The notes below the pieces were generated by a model. The model was not told where the DNA came from. It worked only from the letters and a program-made list of their open reading frames with translations, and made no database searches. A stretch of 64,000 bases of DNA from Streptomyces nymphaeiformis (GTDB taxonomy: Bacteria > Actinomycetota > Actinomycetes > Streptomycetales > Streptomycetaceae). The stretch covers positions 372,001-436,000 of the forward strand of contig NZ_JACHJY010000002.1 of NCBI RefSeq assembly GCF_014203895.1. The letters are read 5' to 3'. Position 1 is the first letter of the stretch, and each line of letters starts with the position of its first letter. The position numbers were made by a program, and so were the translations under genes. This document shows, piece after piece, positions 1-7,777 of this stretch.

Positions 1-1
1 C

Positions 2-916
2 GCCCCCGCCCGCGTCAGCCACATCGGCGAACAGCTCCTGGGGCCCACCCTCATCGCCTTCGGCACCCCCGAACAGCGCGAGCGCTTCCTCCCCAGGATC
101 GTCAGCGTCGAGGAGCAGTGGTGCCAGGGCTACTCCGAGCCGGACGCCGGCTCGGACCTGGCCAACGTCCGCACCCGCGCGGAACGGGACGGCGAGGAGT
201 GGGTGGTCACCGGACAGAAGGTGTGGACCTCGCTCGCGCACGAGGCCGACTGGTGCTTCGTCGTCGCCCGCACCGAACCCGGATCCACCCGCCACCACGG
301 CCTGTCGTACCTGCTCGTCCCCCTGGACCAGCCCGGGGTCGAGATCAGGCCCATCGTCCAGCTCACCGGGACGTCCGAGTTCAACGAGGTCTTCTTCGAC
401 GGGGCCCGCACCCACGCCTCCCACGTGGTCGGCGCCCCCGGCGACGGCTGGCGGGTCGCCATGGCGACGCTCGGCTTCGAGCGCGGCGTCTCCACCCTCG
501 GCCAGCAGGTCGGCTTCCGCCGCGAGCTGGAAGCCGTCATCGACCTGGCCAAGCGCAACGGCGCCGCCGCCGACCCGCTGATCCGCGACCGCATCGCCCG
601 CGCCTGGATCGGCCTGGAGACCATACGGTTCAACGCCCTGCGCATGCTCGACGGCGTCGCCGCCGGAGCACCCGGACCCGAGGCCTCCATCGGGAAGATC
701 TTCTGGGCCACCTGGCACCGCGAGCTCGGCGAACTCGCCATGGACGTCTGCGGAGCCGCGGGGATGCTGGCCGACGGCGAACCGTACGACCTCACCGACT
801 GGCAGCGGCTCTACCTCTTCTCCCGCTCCGACACCATCTACGCCGGCTCCAACGAGATCCAGCGGAACATCATCGCCGAGCGCGTCCTCGGCCTGCCCAA
901 GGAGGTCCGCCCATGA
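2..916 (+). CDS. fadE30: Acyl-CoA dehydrogenase, FadE30-like (5' truncated by window edge)
   Basis: The open frame enters at base 2, so the N-terminus lies outside the window; 304 residues are visible. The family signature GYSEPDAGSDL lies at visible residues 42-52, followed by WVVTGQKVWTS, and the C-terminal domain ends with the flavin-contact region TIYAGSNEIQRN. It should oxidise a ring-degradation acyl-CoA thioester with FAD, passing electrons to ETF, in the cytosol. The assignment to FadE30, the HIP-CoA dehydrogenase of mycobacterial steroid catabolism, rests mainly on the immediate downstream partner ipdF, as in Mycobacterium tuberculosis. The stop overlaps the next start (ATGA), so the two are translationally coupled. 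Family call is certain; the FadE30 subtype is inferred from context. Confidence 0.85.
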   Translation, partial: APARVSHIGEQLLGPTLIAFGTPEQRERFLPRIVSVEEQWCQGYSEPDAGSDLANVRTRAERDGEEWVVTGQKVWTSLAHEADWCFVVARTEPGSTRHHGLSYLLVPLDQPGVEIRPIVQLTGTSEFNEVFFDGARTHASHVVGAPGDGWRVAMATLGFERGVSTLGQQVGFRRELEAVIDLAKRNGAAADPLIRDRIARAWIGLETIRFNALRMLDGVAAGAPGPEASIGKIFWATWHRELGELAMDVCGAAGMLADGEPYDLTDWQRLYLFSRSDTIYAGSNEIQRNIIAERVLGLPKEVRP

Positions 917-1701
917 CCGGCACCCCACCCCCCTACGTGCCGGGCCACGGTCTGCTCGCCGGCCGCGGTGCCGTCGTCACCGCCGCGGCGGGCGCCGGCA
1001 TCGGCGGCGCGACCGCCCGGCGGCTCCTGGAGGAAGGCGCGCGGGTCGTCGTCTCCGACGCCCACGCCCGCAGGCTGAAGGAGACCGAGGCCGAGCTGGC
1101 CGCGGAGTTCGGCGCCGACCGCGTCGCGGCCCTGCCCTGCGACGTCACCGACGAGACCCAGGTCGCCGCCCTGTTCGACCTCGCCGTGGAACACCACGGA
1201 GGCCTCGACATCGTCGTCAACAACGCGGGCCTCGGCGGCACCGCCGACCTCGTCGACATGACCGACGAACAGTGGGACAAGGTCCTCGACGTCACCCTGA
1301 ACGGCACCTTCCGCTGCACCCGCGCCGCACTGCGCCGCATGAAGGCCGCGGGCGCCGGGGGCGTCGTCGTCAACAACGCCTCCGTGATCGGCTGGCGGGC
1401 CCAGAAGGGCCAGGCCCACTACGCGGCCGCCAAGGCCGGCGTCATGGCGCTCACCCGCTGCGCCGCCCTGGAGGCCGCCGACTACGGGGTGCGGGTCAAC
1501 GCCGTCTCCCCGAGCCTGGCCATGCACCCGCACCTCGTGAAGGTCACCACCCCCGAACTCCTGGAGGAACTGACCTCCCGCGAGGCCTTCGGACGCTACG
1601 CCGAGCCGTGGGAGGTGGCCAACGTGATCGTCTTCCTGGCCAGCGGCTACTCCTCGTACCTGACGGGCGAGGTCCTCTCCGTCAGCAGCCAGCACCCGTG
1701 A
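913..1701 (+). CDS. ipdF: SDR oxidoreductase IpdF (5-hydroxy-HIC-CoA reductase family)
   Basis: 262 aa short-chain dehydrogenase with an unusual nucleotide-binding turn, TAAAGAGIGGATARR (about residues 23-37), NNAG near residue 101 and a YAAAK active site near 173-177. The N-terminus GHGLL and the C-terminus SSYLTGEVLSVSSQHP match what I recall of M. tuberculosis IpdF (Rv3559c), which acts on the opened C/D-ring thioester. The ATG overlaps the fadE30 stop by 4 bp, and its own stop overlaps the GTG of kstR2, giving a tight fadE30-ipdF-kstR2 unit. The exact substrate is inferred from orthology; SDR membership is seen directly. Confidence 0.88.
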   Translation: MTGTPPPYVPGHGLLAGRGAVVTAAAGAGIGGATARRLLEEGARVVVSDAHARRLKETEAELAAEFGADRVAALPCDVTDETQVAALFDLAVEHHGGLDIVVNNAGLGGTADLVDMTDEQWDKVLDVTLNGTFRCTRAALRRMKAAGAGGVVVNNASVIGWRAQKGQAHYAAAKAGVMALTRCAALEAADYGVRVNAVSPSLAMHPHLVKVTTPELLEELTSREAFGRYAEPWEVANVIVFLASGYSSYLTGEVLSVSSQHP

Positions 1702-2291
1702 GACCGGCGCCCCGGCGGCGCCGCGAGATCCTGGACACGGCGGCCGAGGTCTTCGCCGCCCAGGGGTACGACGCCACCACCGTCCGCCGCATCGCCGACG
1801 CGGCCGGCCTGCTCGCGGGCAGCCTCTACTACCACTTCGACTCCAAGGAGTCGATGCTCGACGAGATCCTCCGCGCCTTCCTGGACGAGCTGTGGGCCCG
1901 GTACGGCGCCGTGCTCGCCGCGCGGCTCGGCCCCCGGGAGACCCTGGAGGCCCTCGTCACCGAATCGTTCCGGGAGATCGACCGGCACCGCGCCGCCGTC
2001 GCCATCTACCAGAAGGAGTCCAGACACCTGCGGGAGCAGCCGCGCTTCGGCTATCTCGCGGGCTCCCAGCGGAGGTTCGAGGAGGCCTGGCTCAGGACCC
2101 TGGAGCGCGGCGTCGCCGCCGGGGACTTCCGCACCGACCTCGACGTCCGGCTCACCTACCGCTTCGTGCGCGACACCGTCTGGGTCGCCGCGTCCTGGTA
2201 CCGGCCGGGCGGACAGCACAGCCCGGAGGAGATCGCCCGCCAGTACCTGTCGATGGTGCTGGAAGGCATCGCCCCGGCTACCCGCACATGA
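1698..2291 (+). CDS. kstR2: TetR-family repressor KstR2
   Basis: 197 aa, GTG start sharing GTGA with the ipdF stop. The N-terminal helix-turn-helix spans about residues 12-56 (TTVRRIADAAG then GSLYYHF). The C-terminal half carries VAIYQKESRHL and YRFVRDTVWVAASWYRPGG, which closely follow mycobacterial KstR2 as I remember it. KstR2 represses the HIP-degradation regulon and is released by HIP-CoA, the FadD3 product. A starting codon in frame upstream would lie inside ipdF, so GTG 1698 is the natural choice. The likely operator is the box at 7721-7734. Ligand and targets are inferred from the family; TetR identity is direct. Confidence 0.9.
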   Translation: MRPAPRRRREILDTAAEVFAAQGYDATTVRRIADAAGLLAGSLYYHFDSKESMLDEILRAFLDELWARYGAVLAARLGPRETLEALVTESFREIDRHRAAVAIYQKESRHLREQPRFGYLAGSQRRFEEAWLRTLERGVAAGDFRTDLDVRLTYRFVRDTVWVAASWYRPGGQHSPEEIARQYLSMVLEGIAPATRT

Positions 2292-2324
2292 CATGACATC
2301 GTGGACAGAGAAGAAGGAGCGGTC

Positions 2325-3482
2325 ATGGCCGAGGCCTACATCGTCGAAGCGGTACGCACCCCGGTCGGCCGGCGGAACGGCGGACTGTCCGCCGTCCACC
2401 CGGCCGACCTCGGAGCCCATGTGCTCAAGGCCCTGATGGAGCGCTCGGGCACCGACCCGGCCGCCGTCGAGGACGTCGTCTTCGGCTGCCTGGACACCGT
2501 CGGCCCGCAGGCCGGCGACATAGCCCGCACCTGCTGGCTGGCCGCCGGACTGCCCGAGGAGGTGCCCGGCACGACCGTGGACCGGCAGTGCGGCTCCTCC
2601 CAGCAGGCCCTGCACTTCGCCGCGCAGGGCGTCCTGTCCGGCACCCAGGACCTGGTGGTCGCGGGCGGCGTGCAGAACATGTCGATGATCCCCATCGCCT
2701 TCGCCAGCCGCCAGGCCGCCGACCCGCTCGGGCTCACCGAGGGCCCGTACATCGGCTCCGAGGGCTGGCGCGCCCGCTACGGCGACCAGCCGGTCAACCA
2801 GTTCCACGGCGCCGAGCTCATCGCCGCCAAGTGGGACGTCTCCCGCCGGGACATGGAGGAGTTCGCCCTCCGCTCGCACCAGCGGGCCGCCCGCGCCATC
2901 GACGAGGGCCGCTTCGACCGCGAGATCGTCGCGTACGGGGACGTCACCACCGACGAGGGGCCGCGCCGCGACACCACCCTGGAGAAGATGGCCGGCCTGA
3001 ACCCGCTCGTCGAGGGCGGCCGGCTGACCGCCGCGGTCTCCTCGCAGGTCTCCGACGGGGCCTCGGCGATGCTGATCGCCTCGGAGCGCGCCGTACGGGA
3101 ACACGGTCTGACGCCCCGCGCCCGGGTCCACCACCTGTCCGTGCGCGGCGAGGACCCGATCCGCATGCTGTCGGCGCCGATCCCGGCGACGGCGTACGCG
3201 CTGAAGAAGGCCGGGATGACGCTCGACGACATCGACCTCGTCGAGATCAACGAGGCCTTCGCCTCGGTCGTCCTCGCCTGGCTGAAGGAGACCGGCGCCG
3301 ACCCGGAGAAGGTCAACGTCAACGGCGGCGCCATCGCCCTCGGCCACCCGCTCGGCGCGACCGGCACCAAGCTGATGACCACCCTCCTCCACGAACTGGA
3401 GCGCACCGGCGGCCGCTACGGCCTGCAGACCATGTGTGAAGGGGGCGGCCAGGCGAACGTGACGATCATCGAGCGTCTCTGA
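2325..3482 (+). CDS. fadA6: Thiolase FadA6
   Basis: 385 aa thiolase of normal length. The nucleophile cysteine lies in VDRQCGSSQQALHFAAQ (about residues 83-99), the NEAF motif near 306, GHPLGATG near 338-345 (catalytic His) and the second cysteine in MCEGGGQ near the C-terminus, so the triad is complete. It would perform the final thiolytic step of the opened C/D ring. Start ATG 2325 is preceded by AAGGAGC; 33 bp separate it from the kstR2 stop, so co-transcription with kstR2 is likely. The last codons fall within a 22-bp direct repeat duplicated 128 bp downstream. Confidence 0.9.
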   Translation: MAEAYIVEAVRTPVGRRNGGLSAVHPADLGAHVLKALMERSGTDPAAVEDVVFGCLDTVGPQAGDIARTCWLAAGLPEEVPGTTVDRQCGSSQQALHFAAQGVLSGTQDLVVAGGVQNMSMIPIAFASRQAADPLGLTEGPYIGSEGWRARYGDQPVNQFHGAELIAAKWDVSRRDMEEFALRSHQRAARAIDEGRFDREIVAYGDVTTDEGPRRDTTLEKMAGLNPLVEGGRLTAAVSSQVSDGASAMLIASERAVREHGLTPRARVHHLSVRGEDPIRMLSAPIPATAYALKKAGMTLDDIDLVEINEAFASVVLAWLKETGADPEKVNVNGGAIALGHPLGATGTKLMTTLLHELERTGGRYGLQTMCEGGGQANVTIIERL

Positions 3483-3612
3483 CGGACGAGGCCCCGACCA
3501 CGGACCGTCCGGCCGGAGGCCGGCGCAGGCCCCCGAAGCCCGGGAGGCCCCCTGGGGCCGAGCGGTGCGAGGGGGCCGGTAAGGACGGGTCGATCATCGA
3601 GCGTCTGTGACG
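3463..3612. repeat. 22-bp near-perfect direct repeat spanning two convergent 3' ends
   Basis: CGATCATCGAGCGTCT occurs at 3463-3478 and at 3591-3606; both are followed by one variable base and TGACG, so 21 of 22 positions match. The first copy encodes the C-terminus and stop of fadA6 on plus; the second contains the stop of the VOC gene on minus. The 106 bp between hold GC-rich palindromes such as GGCCCCCTGGGGCC (3548-3562 region) and may terminate both genes. Confidence 0.75.
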
Positions 3613-4139
3613 CCTCGCGCGAAGACCTCGCGCCACACGGCGTGATCGGTGCGGGGGCCTCCCGGGGTCTCCGCGCCGTAGACCGCGATCTCGGCGTCGA
3701 TGTCCAGCGGGCGGGTGGGCGAGGTCATCGCCGAGAGCTCCCCGGCGACGGCCGCGTCCGGGACCAGCCAGCACACCTCGAACTCGATGCCGTCCGGGTC
3801 CCGGCCGTAGAGGGCCTTGGTGGAGGCGTGGTTGCTCGCCCCCGTCAGGGCCCCGGCCCCGGCGAGGCGGGTCCGTATCCGGCCCAGCTCGGCCAGGGTG
3901 TCCACCTCCCACGCCAGGTGGTACAGGCCGACCTTCCCGGTGCGCTGCGCCGAGCCCGGCTCGGGCGACTGGAACAGGCCGAGGTCGTGGTCGTTGGCGG
4001 AGCCCGCCGCCTGGAGGAACGCCGCCCCGGGGAAGGCCTGCGGCAGCGGGCGGAACTCGAGCACGTCGCGGTAGAAGGCGAGGCTGCGCTCCAGGTCGGA
4101 GACGAAGAGGACGGCGTGGTTCAGCCGCTGGATCGGCAT
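3594..4139 (-). CDS. VOC-family metalloprotein (glyoxalase/extradiol dioxygenase fold)
   Basis: 181 aa, start ATG at 4139. Two beta-alpha-beta-beta-beta modules are readable: LNHAVLFVSDLERSLAFYRDV at the N-terminus and GLYHLAWEVDTLAEL in the second half. The candidate metal ligands His8, His74 and Glu121 (in GIEFEV) are all present, so it may be an active dioxygenase or isomerase rather than a binding protein. It sits inside the HIP gene block but is convergent with fadA6 and separated from ipdC by a hairpin, so it is probably its own transcript. I know of no VOC member at this place in the mycobacterial kstR2 regulon. Substrate unknown. Its stop codon lies in the repeat shared with fadA6. 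Confidence 0.75.
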   Translation of the reverse strand: MPIQRLNHAVLFVSDLERSLAFYRDVLEFRPLPQAFPGAAFLQAAGSANDHDLGLFQSPEPGSAQRTGKVGLYHLAWEVDTLAELGRIRTRLAGAGALTGASNHASTKALYGRDPDGIEFEVCWLVPDAAVAGELSAMTSPTRPLDIDAEIAVYGAETPGGPRTDHAVWREVFARGVTDAR

Positions 4140-4182
4140 GGTGCTTCCGTTCGGAGTAGGTGCGGAGGACGTGCGGTCGAGA

Positions 4183-4222
4183 CACAGGTCCGCCGGGGTG
4201 AAGGTACTCCGGCGGACCTGTG
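4183..4222 (-). terminator. Hairpin terminator after ipdC
   Basis: Perfect 14-bp stem CACAGGTCCGCCGG / CCGGCGGACCTGTG with a 12-nt loop, starting 16 bp past the ipdC stop and 44 bp before the VOC start on the same strand. It would end the echA20-ipdA-ipdB-ipdC transcript. Confidence 0.7.
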
Positions 4223-4237
4223 CGTTCGTGGGGCCGG

Positions 4238-5302
4238 TCAGCCCGTGGACGGCAGGACGCGCAGGGTCGCCCGCGCCTCGGCCATGAGGCGGTCGACGAG
4301 CTCGGCGCAGGACGGCAGGTCGTCGATCAGCCCCGCGACCTGCCCGGAGGCCATCACGCCGAGATCCGTACGGCCCTCGACCATGGACGCCTTGAGCAGC
4401 ATCGGGGTGTTGGCGGCCAGCAGGATCTGGCTCCACGTGAGGTCCTTGCCGTGCTTCATCGCCAGGCCGTCCCGGACCATCTGCGGCCAGCTCATGCCGG
4501 ACTCGCGCCGGAAGGCCGCGGCGTGCCGGACCGCACGCAGGAGCGAGGCGGCCCGGCCCGAGCGTTCGAGCGCGTCGACCAGCTCCGTGCGCAGCATCCG
4601 GTGCGGCAGCCCGTCCACCTTCGTGGTGACGGTGACGTCCGTGACCGCCGCGGCCAGGTAGCGGGCCTTCACCGCGTCGGGGACGGTGCTGTCGGAGGTG
4701 AGCAGGAAGCGCGTGCCCATGGCGATGCCGGCCGCGCCGTAGGAGAGCGCGGCGACCAGGCCGCGTCCGTCGTGGAAGCCGCCGGCCGCGACGACCGGGA
4801 TGTCCACGGCGTCCACGACCTGCGGGAGCAGGACGGTGGTGGCGACGCTGCCGGTGTGGCCGCCGCCCTCCCCGCCCTGCACGATCACCGCGTCGGCGCC
4901 CCAGGCCGCGACCTTCTCGGCGTGCCGCCTTGCCCCGATGGAGGGGATGACGACGACCCCGGCGTCCTTGAGCCGGGCGATCAGCTCACGGGACGGCGCG
5001 AGCGCGAACGAGGCCACCTTCACGCCCTCGTCGATGATGATCCCCACACGCTCGCCCGCGTCCCCGGCGTCCGCCCGCAGGTTCACGCCGAAGGGCGCGT
5101 CCGTGCGGGACCTCACCTCGCGGACGGCGGAGCGCAGCTGGTCGACGCTCATCGTCGCCGAGGCCAGGATCCCGAGCGCGCCCGCGTTGGCGGTGGCCGA
5201 GACCAGGCGGGGACCGGCCACCCACCCCATGCCGGTCTGCACGACGGGGTGCCGCACCCCGACGAGTTCGGTGAGCGGCGTGGCGATCGTGGCGTCGCTC
5301 AT
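4238..5302 (-). CDS. ipdC: IpdC, nitronate-monooxygenase-like flavoprotein
   Basis: 354 aa, the length expected for IpdC. It is an FMN TIM barrel of the 2-nitropropane dioxygenase type: PVVQTGMGWVAGPRLV at the N-terminus, FGVNLRAD near residue 79, the phosphate-binding stretch QGGEGGGHTG near 142 and GIAMGTRFLLT near 197. In steroid catabolism IpdC prepares the C/D-ring thioester for ring D opening by EchA20. Its ATG overlaps the ipdB stop by 4 bp. The family alone would allow enoyl reductase or nitronate oxidase activity; the IpdC call comes from family plus operon position directly behind ipdAB. Confidence 0.88.
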   Translation of the reverse strand: MSDATIATPLTELVGVRHPVVQTGMGWVAGPRLVSATANAGALGILASATMSVDQLRSAVREVRSRTDAPFGVNLRADAGDAGERVGIIIDEGVKVASFALAPSRELIARLKDAGVVVIPSIGARRHAEKVAAWGADAVIVQGGEGGGHTGSVATTVLLPQVVDAVDIPVVAAGGFHDGRGLVAALSYGAAGIAMGTRFLLTSDSTVPDAVKARYLAAAVTDVTVTTKVDGLPHRMLRTELVDALERSGRAASLLRAVRHAAAFRRESGMSWPQMVRDGLAMKHGKDLTWSQILLAANTPMLLKASMVEGRTDLGVMASGQVAGLIDDLPSCAELVDRLMAEARATLRVLPSTG

Positions 5303-6066
5303 GAGGGGACCTCCCGGTCGCGCAGCCCCTTCGGGTCGATCTCGTCGCGGATCAGCCGCAGCTCCTCGGCGGTCGGCTCGCGGGTGTACGGCACCTCGTC
5401 GGGGACGGTCAGCGCGAAGCCGGTCGCCGCCACGACCTCCTCGACCGTGACGCCGGGGTGCAGCGAGCGCAGCCGCATCGTGCGGTCCGGGGTCTCGAAG
5501 TCGAAGCTGCCGAGGTCGCTGATGACGTCCGGGAGGCGGTGGTAGCGGCTCGCGGAGGGGCCGGCCTCGGCCGCCCGGTCGTAGCCGACGCCGCAGACCA
5601 CGTCGACCCGCTCGACGAAGACCCGCGTCGAGTGCTTGGGGACCCAGTAACTGGTCGGGTTGTTCAGGGTGTTGACGGGAGCGCCGCGCACGCCGAGGAG
5701 CTGGCGCTTCGGCCGCGCCCAGTCGCCGATGCAGCTGATGTTCTGGTTGCCGTACCGGTCGAGCTGGCTCGCGCCCATCATCACGTGCCGCCGCCCGGTG
5801 GCGACCATGGCCAGGTGCTGGCGGTACGGCAGCCAGCCCTCCACCACCCGGGGCGCGGCGCCGACCGCCGGCACGTCGGCGATGAGCAGCGCCTCCCCGT
5901 CGGTCAGCAGCAGGTCGGGGGAGAAGGTGAGCTTCGCGAGGCGGGCGCCGATCATCGGGACGGTGCCCATCGGGCTGGCCAGGACCTCGCCCGCGTCCCG
6001 CCAGGCCTCGGCGCAGGCGACGACGCAGTACTCGGCCCTCGTCGCGCTCGTCAGGGTGTCGCTCAT
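5299..6066 (-). CDS. ipdB: IpdB, beta subunit of COCHEA-CoA hydrolase
   Basis: 255 aa CoA-transferase-family beta subunit. Readable elements include the SPMGTVPMIGARLAKLTFSP stretch near residues 31-50, HVMMGASQLDRYGNQN near 94-109 and the long tail DEIDPKGLRD. With IpdA it forms a heteromer that hydrolytically opens the last steroid carbocycle (ring C). It overlaps ipdA upstream and ipdC downstream by 4 bp each, which would favour equal subunit production. The order echA20-ipdA-ipdB-ipdC matches Rv3550-Rv3553. Confidence 0.92.
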   Translation of the reverse strand: MSDTLTSATRAEYCVVACAEAWRDAGEVLASPMGTVPMIGARLAKLTFSPDLLLTDGEALLIADVPAVGAAPRVVEGWLPYRQHLAMVATGRRHVMMGASQLDRYGNQNISCIGDWARPKRQLLGVRGAPVNTLNNPTSYWVPKHSTRVFVERVDVVCGVGYDRAAEAGPSASRYHRLPDVISDLGSFDFETPDRTMRLRSLHPGVTVEEVVAATGFALTVPDEVPYTREPTAEELRLIRDEIDPKGLRDREVPS

Positions 6067-6929
6067 GCTTCCTCCTCGTGGAACGCCGCGACCGCGGCCT
6101 GGTAGGCGTCCTCGTCGCCGGACAGGAACCGCGCGGTGAACTCCCGCCAGGCCTCCGGGTCCCGGGCCGCCTTGACGTAGGCGCGCTGGAAGGCCTCGTC
6201 GCGGTCGTAGTCGGGCGCGCAGGAGGTGAAGTGCGCGCCGTTCGGCGTCTCGACGACACCGTCGACGAACGCGCGCTTGAGCAGCAGCGACTGCGGTCCC
6301 GCGTCCTTGAGCAGCTCAGGGGTCTCGACGATCCGCTCGCAGGAGACGTACGCGGCGTCCGCGGCCTCGCAGAACAGGTCGTCGAAGTACGGGTCGGGGC
6401 CGAGGTACTGGCCGTTGCCGTGCGCGTCGGCCCGGTTGAGGTGGACCAGCGCGGCGTCCAGGTGCAGCGCGGGGACGGCGACGAGCTCCTCGCGGTCGTC
6501 GTACGGGGAGGTGACGGTCCGCAGCGAGGGGTTGACGGTCATCACGTCCGAGGCGAGCCCGGCCCGGATGGGCATGAAGGGCAGCCGGTGCACGGCGGCG
6601 GTCAGGCCCCACATCACCATGGCCTCGTCCAGCTCCACCAGCTCGAAGTCGCCGCGCTGCCGGGCCGCGCCGAAGTGCGGCTCCAGAGGGACGGAGTCGA
6701 GCGTGGCGAAGGCCGCGACCAGCTTGCGGATCTTCCCGGCCGCGGCCAGGAGGCCCACGTCGGGGCCGCCGTACGAGACGACGGTCAGATCGGTGAGGTC
6801 GGAGCGCAGCAGCGCCCGTATCAGGGCCATCGGCTTGCGCCGCGAGCCCCAGCCGCCGATGCCGATCGTCATCCCGCTCCGGAGCCGGCCCACGACCTCC
6901 TCGGCGGTCATCGTCTTGTTCCTGCTCAC
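6063..6929 (-). CDS. ipdA: IpdA, alpha subunit of COCHEA-CoA hydrolase
   Basis: 288 aa CoA-transferase-fold alpha subunit. The N-terminal motif GMTIGIGGWGSRRKPMAL (about residues 19-36) is the glycine-rich loop of the family; FELVELDEAMVMWGL near 95-109 carries acidic residues at the place of the IpdA catalytic glutamate, and ALVHLNRADAHGNGQY near 160 is another family block. It works with IpdB on the ring-C-opening substrate. Coupled by 4-bp overlaps to echA20 and ipdB. Naming it a hydrolase rather than a CoA transferase relies on knowledge of IpdAB. Confidence 0.92.
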   Translation of the reverse strand: MSRNKTMTAEEVVGRLRSGMTIGIGGWGSRRKPMALIRALLRSDLTDLTVVSYGGPDVGLLAAAGKIRKLVAAFATLDSVPLEPHFGAARQRGDFELVELDEAMVMWGLTAAVHRLPFMPIRAGLASDVMTVNPSLRTVTSPYDDREELVAVPALHLDAALVHLNRADAHGNGQYLGPDPYFDDLFCEAADAAYVSCERIVETPELLKDAGPQSLLLKRAFVDGVVETPNGAHFTSCAPDYDRDEAFQRAYVKAARDPEAWREFTARFLSGDEDAYQAAVAAFHEEEA

Positions 6930-7699
6930 GACTGCTGCTCCTTGTCGGTCTCGGAGGTGTCCTGCTTGCCGAAGGTGTCGCGGACCCGGTCGGCGACGCC
7001 GCTGAGGTTGGCCTCGAAGGTGAAGCCCTGTTCGAAGCGGTAGCTGCGGTGGACGTCCACCGGATCGATGCCGTTGATCGCGGCCTTGGCCAGCCGGATC
7101 AGCTGTCCGTCCTTGGCGGCGATCTCCCGCGCGAGTCCGAGCGCCGCGTCGAGCAGCTCCTCGCGCGGGACGACCCGCCAGACCGAGCCGTGCCGGTGCA
7201 GCTCCTCGGCGGTGACCGTGCGCGAGGTGTAGTACAGGGCCCGCATCAGCTGCTGCGGGACGAGCCGGGACAGGTGCGTGGCCGCGCCGAGCGCGCCCCG
7301 GTCCAGCTCGGGCAGGCCGAAGGTCGCGTCCTCGGAGGCGACGATCGCGTCGGCGTTGCCGACCAGGCCGATGCCGCCGCCGAGGCAGAAGCCCTGCACG
7401 GCGGCGACCACCGGCACCGCGCAGTCGTAGACGGCGGCGAAGGCCTCGTAACAGCCGCGGTTGGCGCCCAGGAGGGCGTCGTGCCCGGCCGTGCGCTGGA
7501 TCTCCTTGATGTCGACGCCGGCGTTGAAGCCGCGGCCCTCCGCGGTGAGCACGACGCAGCGCACCTCGGGATCGGCGCCGGCGGCGCGCACCGCGGCGGC
7601 GAGGTCGTACCAGCCCTGTACGGGGAGGGCGTTGACCGGGGGGAAGTCGACGGTGACGACGGCGATGCCCTTGTCCGGGGCGGAGGTGGAGACACCCAT
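6926..7699 (-). CDS. echA20: Crotonase-family hydrolase EchA20
   Basis: 257 aa crotonase. The oxyanion-hole stretches FNAGVDIKEI (about residues 58-67) and GFCLGGGIGLVGNADAI (about 103-119) are intact. EchA20 opens ring D of the steroid remnant. It is the first gene of the minus-strand echA20-ipdA-ipdB-ipdC operon, with its start 18 bp from the KstR2-like box. Crotonases are diverse, so the specific role depends on the conserved neighbourhood. Confidence 0.88.
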   Translation of the reverse strand: MGVSTSAPDKGIAVVTVDFPPVNALPVQGWYDLAAAVRAAGADPEVRCVVLTAEGRGFNAGVDIKEIQRTAGHDALLGANRGCYEAFAAVYDCAVPVVAAVQGFCLGGGIGLVGNADAIVASEDATFGLPELDRGALGAATHLSRLVPQQLMRALYYTSRTVTAEELHRHGSVWRVVPREELLDAALGLAREIAAKDGQLIRLAKAAINGIDPVDVHRSYRFEQGFTFEANLSGVADRVRDTFGKQDTSETDKEQQS

Positions 7700-7716
7700 G
7701 ACCAGATCAGCTACCT

Positions 7717-7742
7717 TTCCACCAAACGTTTGTTAGGTGGAA
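7717..7742. promoter_or_regulatory. KstR2-like operator in the echA20/SDR divergent promoter
   Basis: ACCAAACGTTTGTT at 7721-7734 is centred on the perfect palindrome CAAACGTTTG and fits the pattern A-n-CAAR-nn-YTTG-n-T; the described mycobacterial KstR2 site uses CAAG-nn-CTTG in that frame. Outer arms TTCCACC (7717-7723) and GGTGGAA (7736-7742) add symmetry. It lies 18 bp from the echA20 start and 36 bp from the TTG start of the SDR, where it could block both promoters. Confidence 0.6.
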
Positions 7743-7777
7743 GATAGCAGCGGTTCGCGCGCTGCGGGAGGTGTCCC

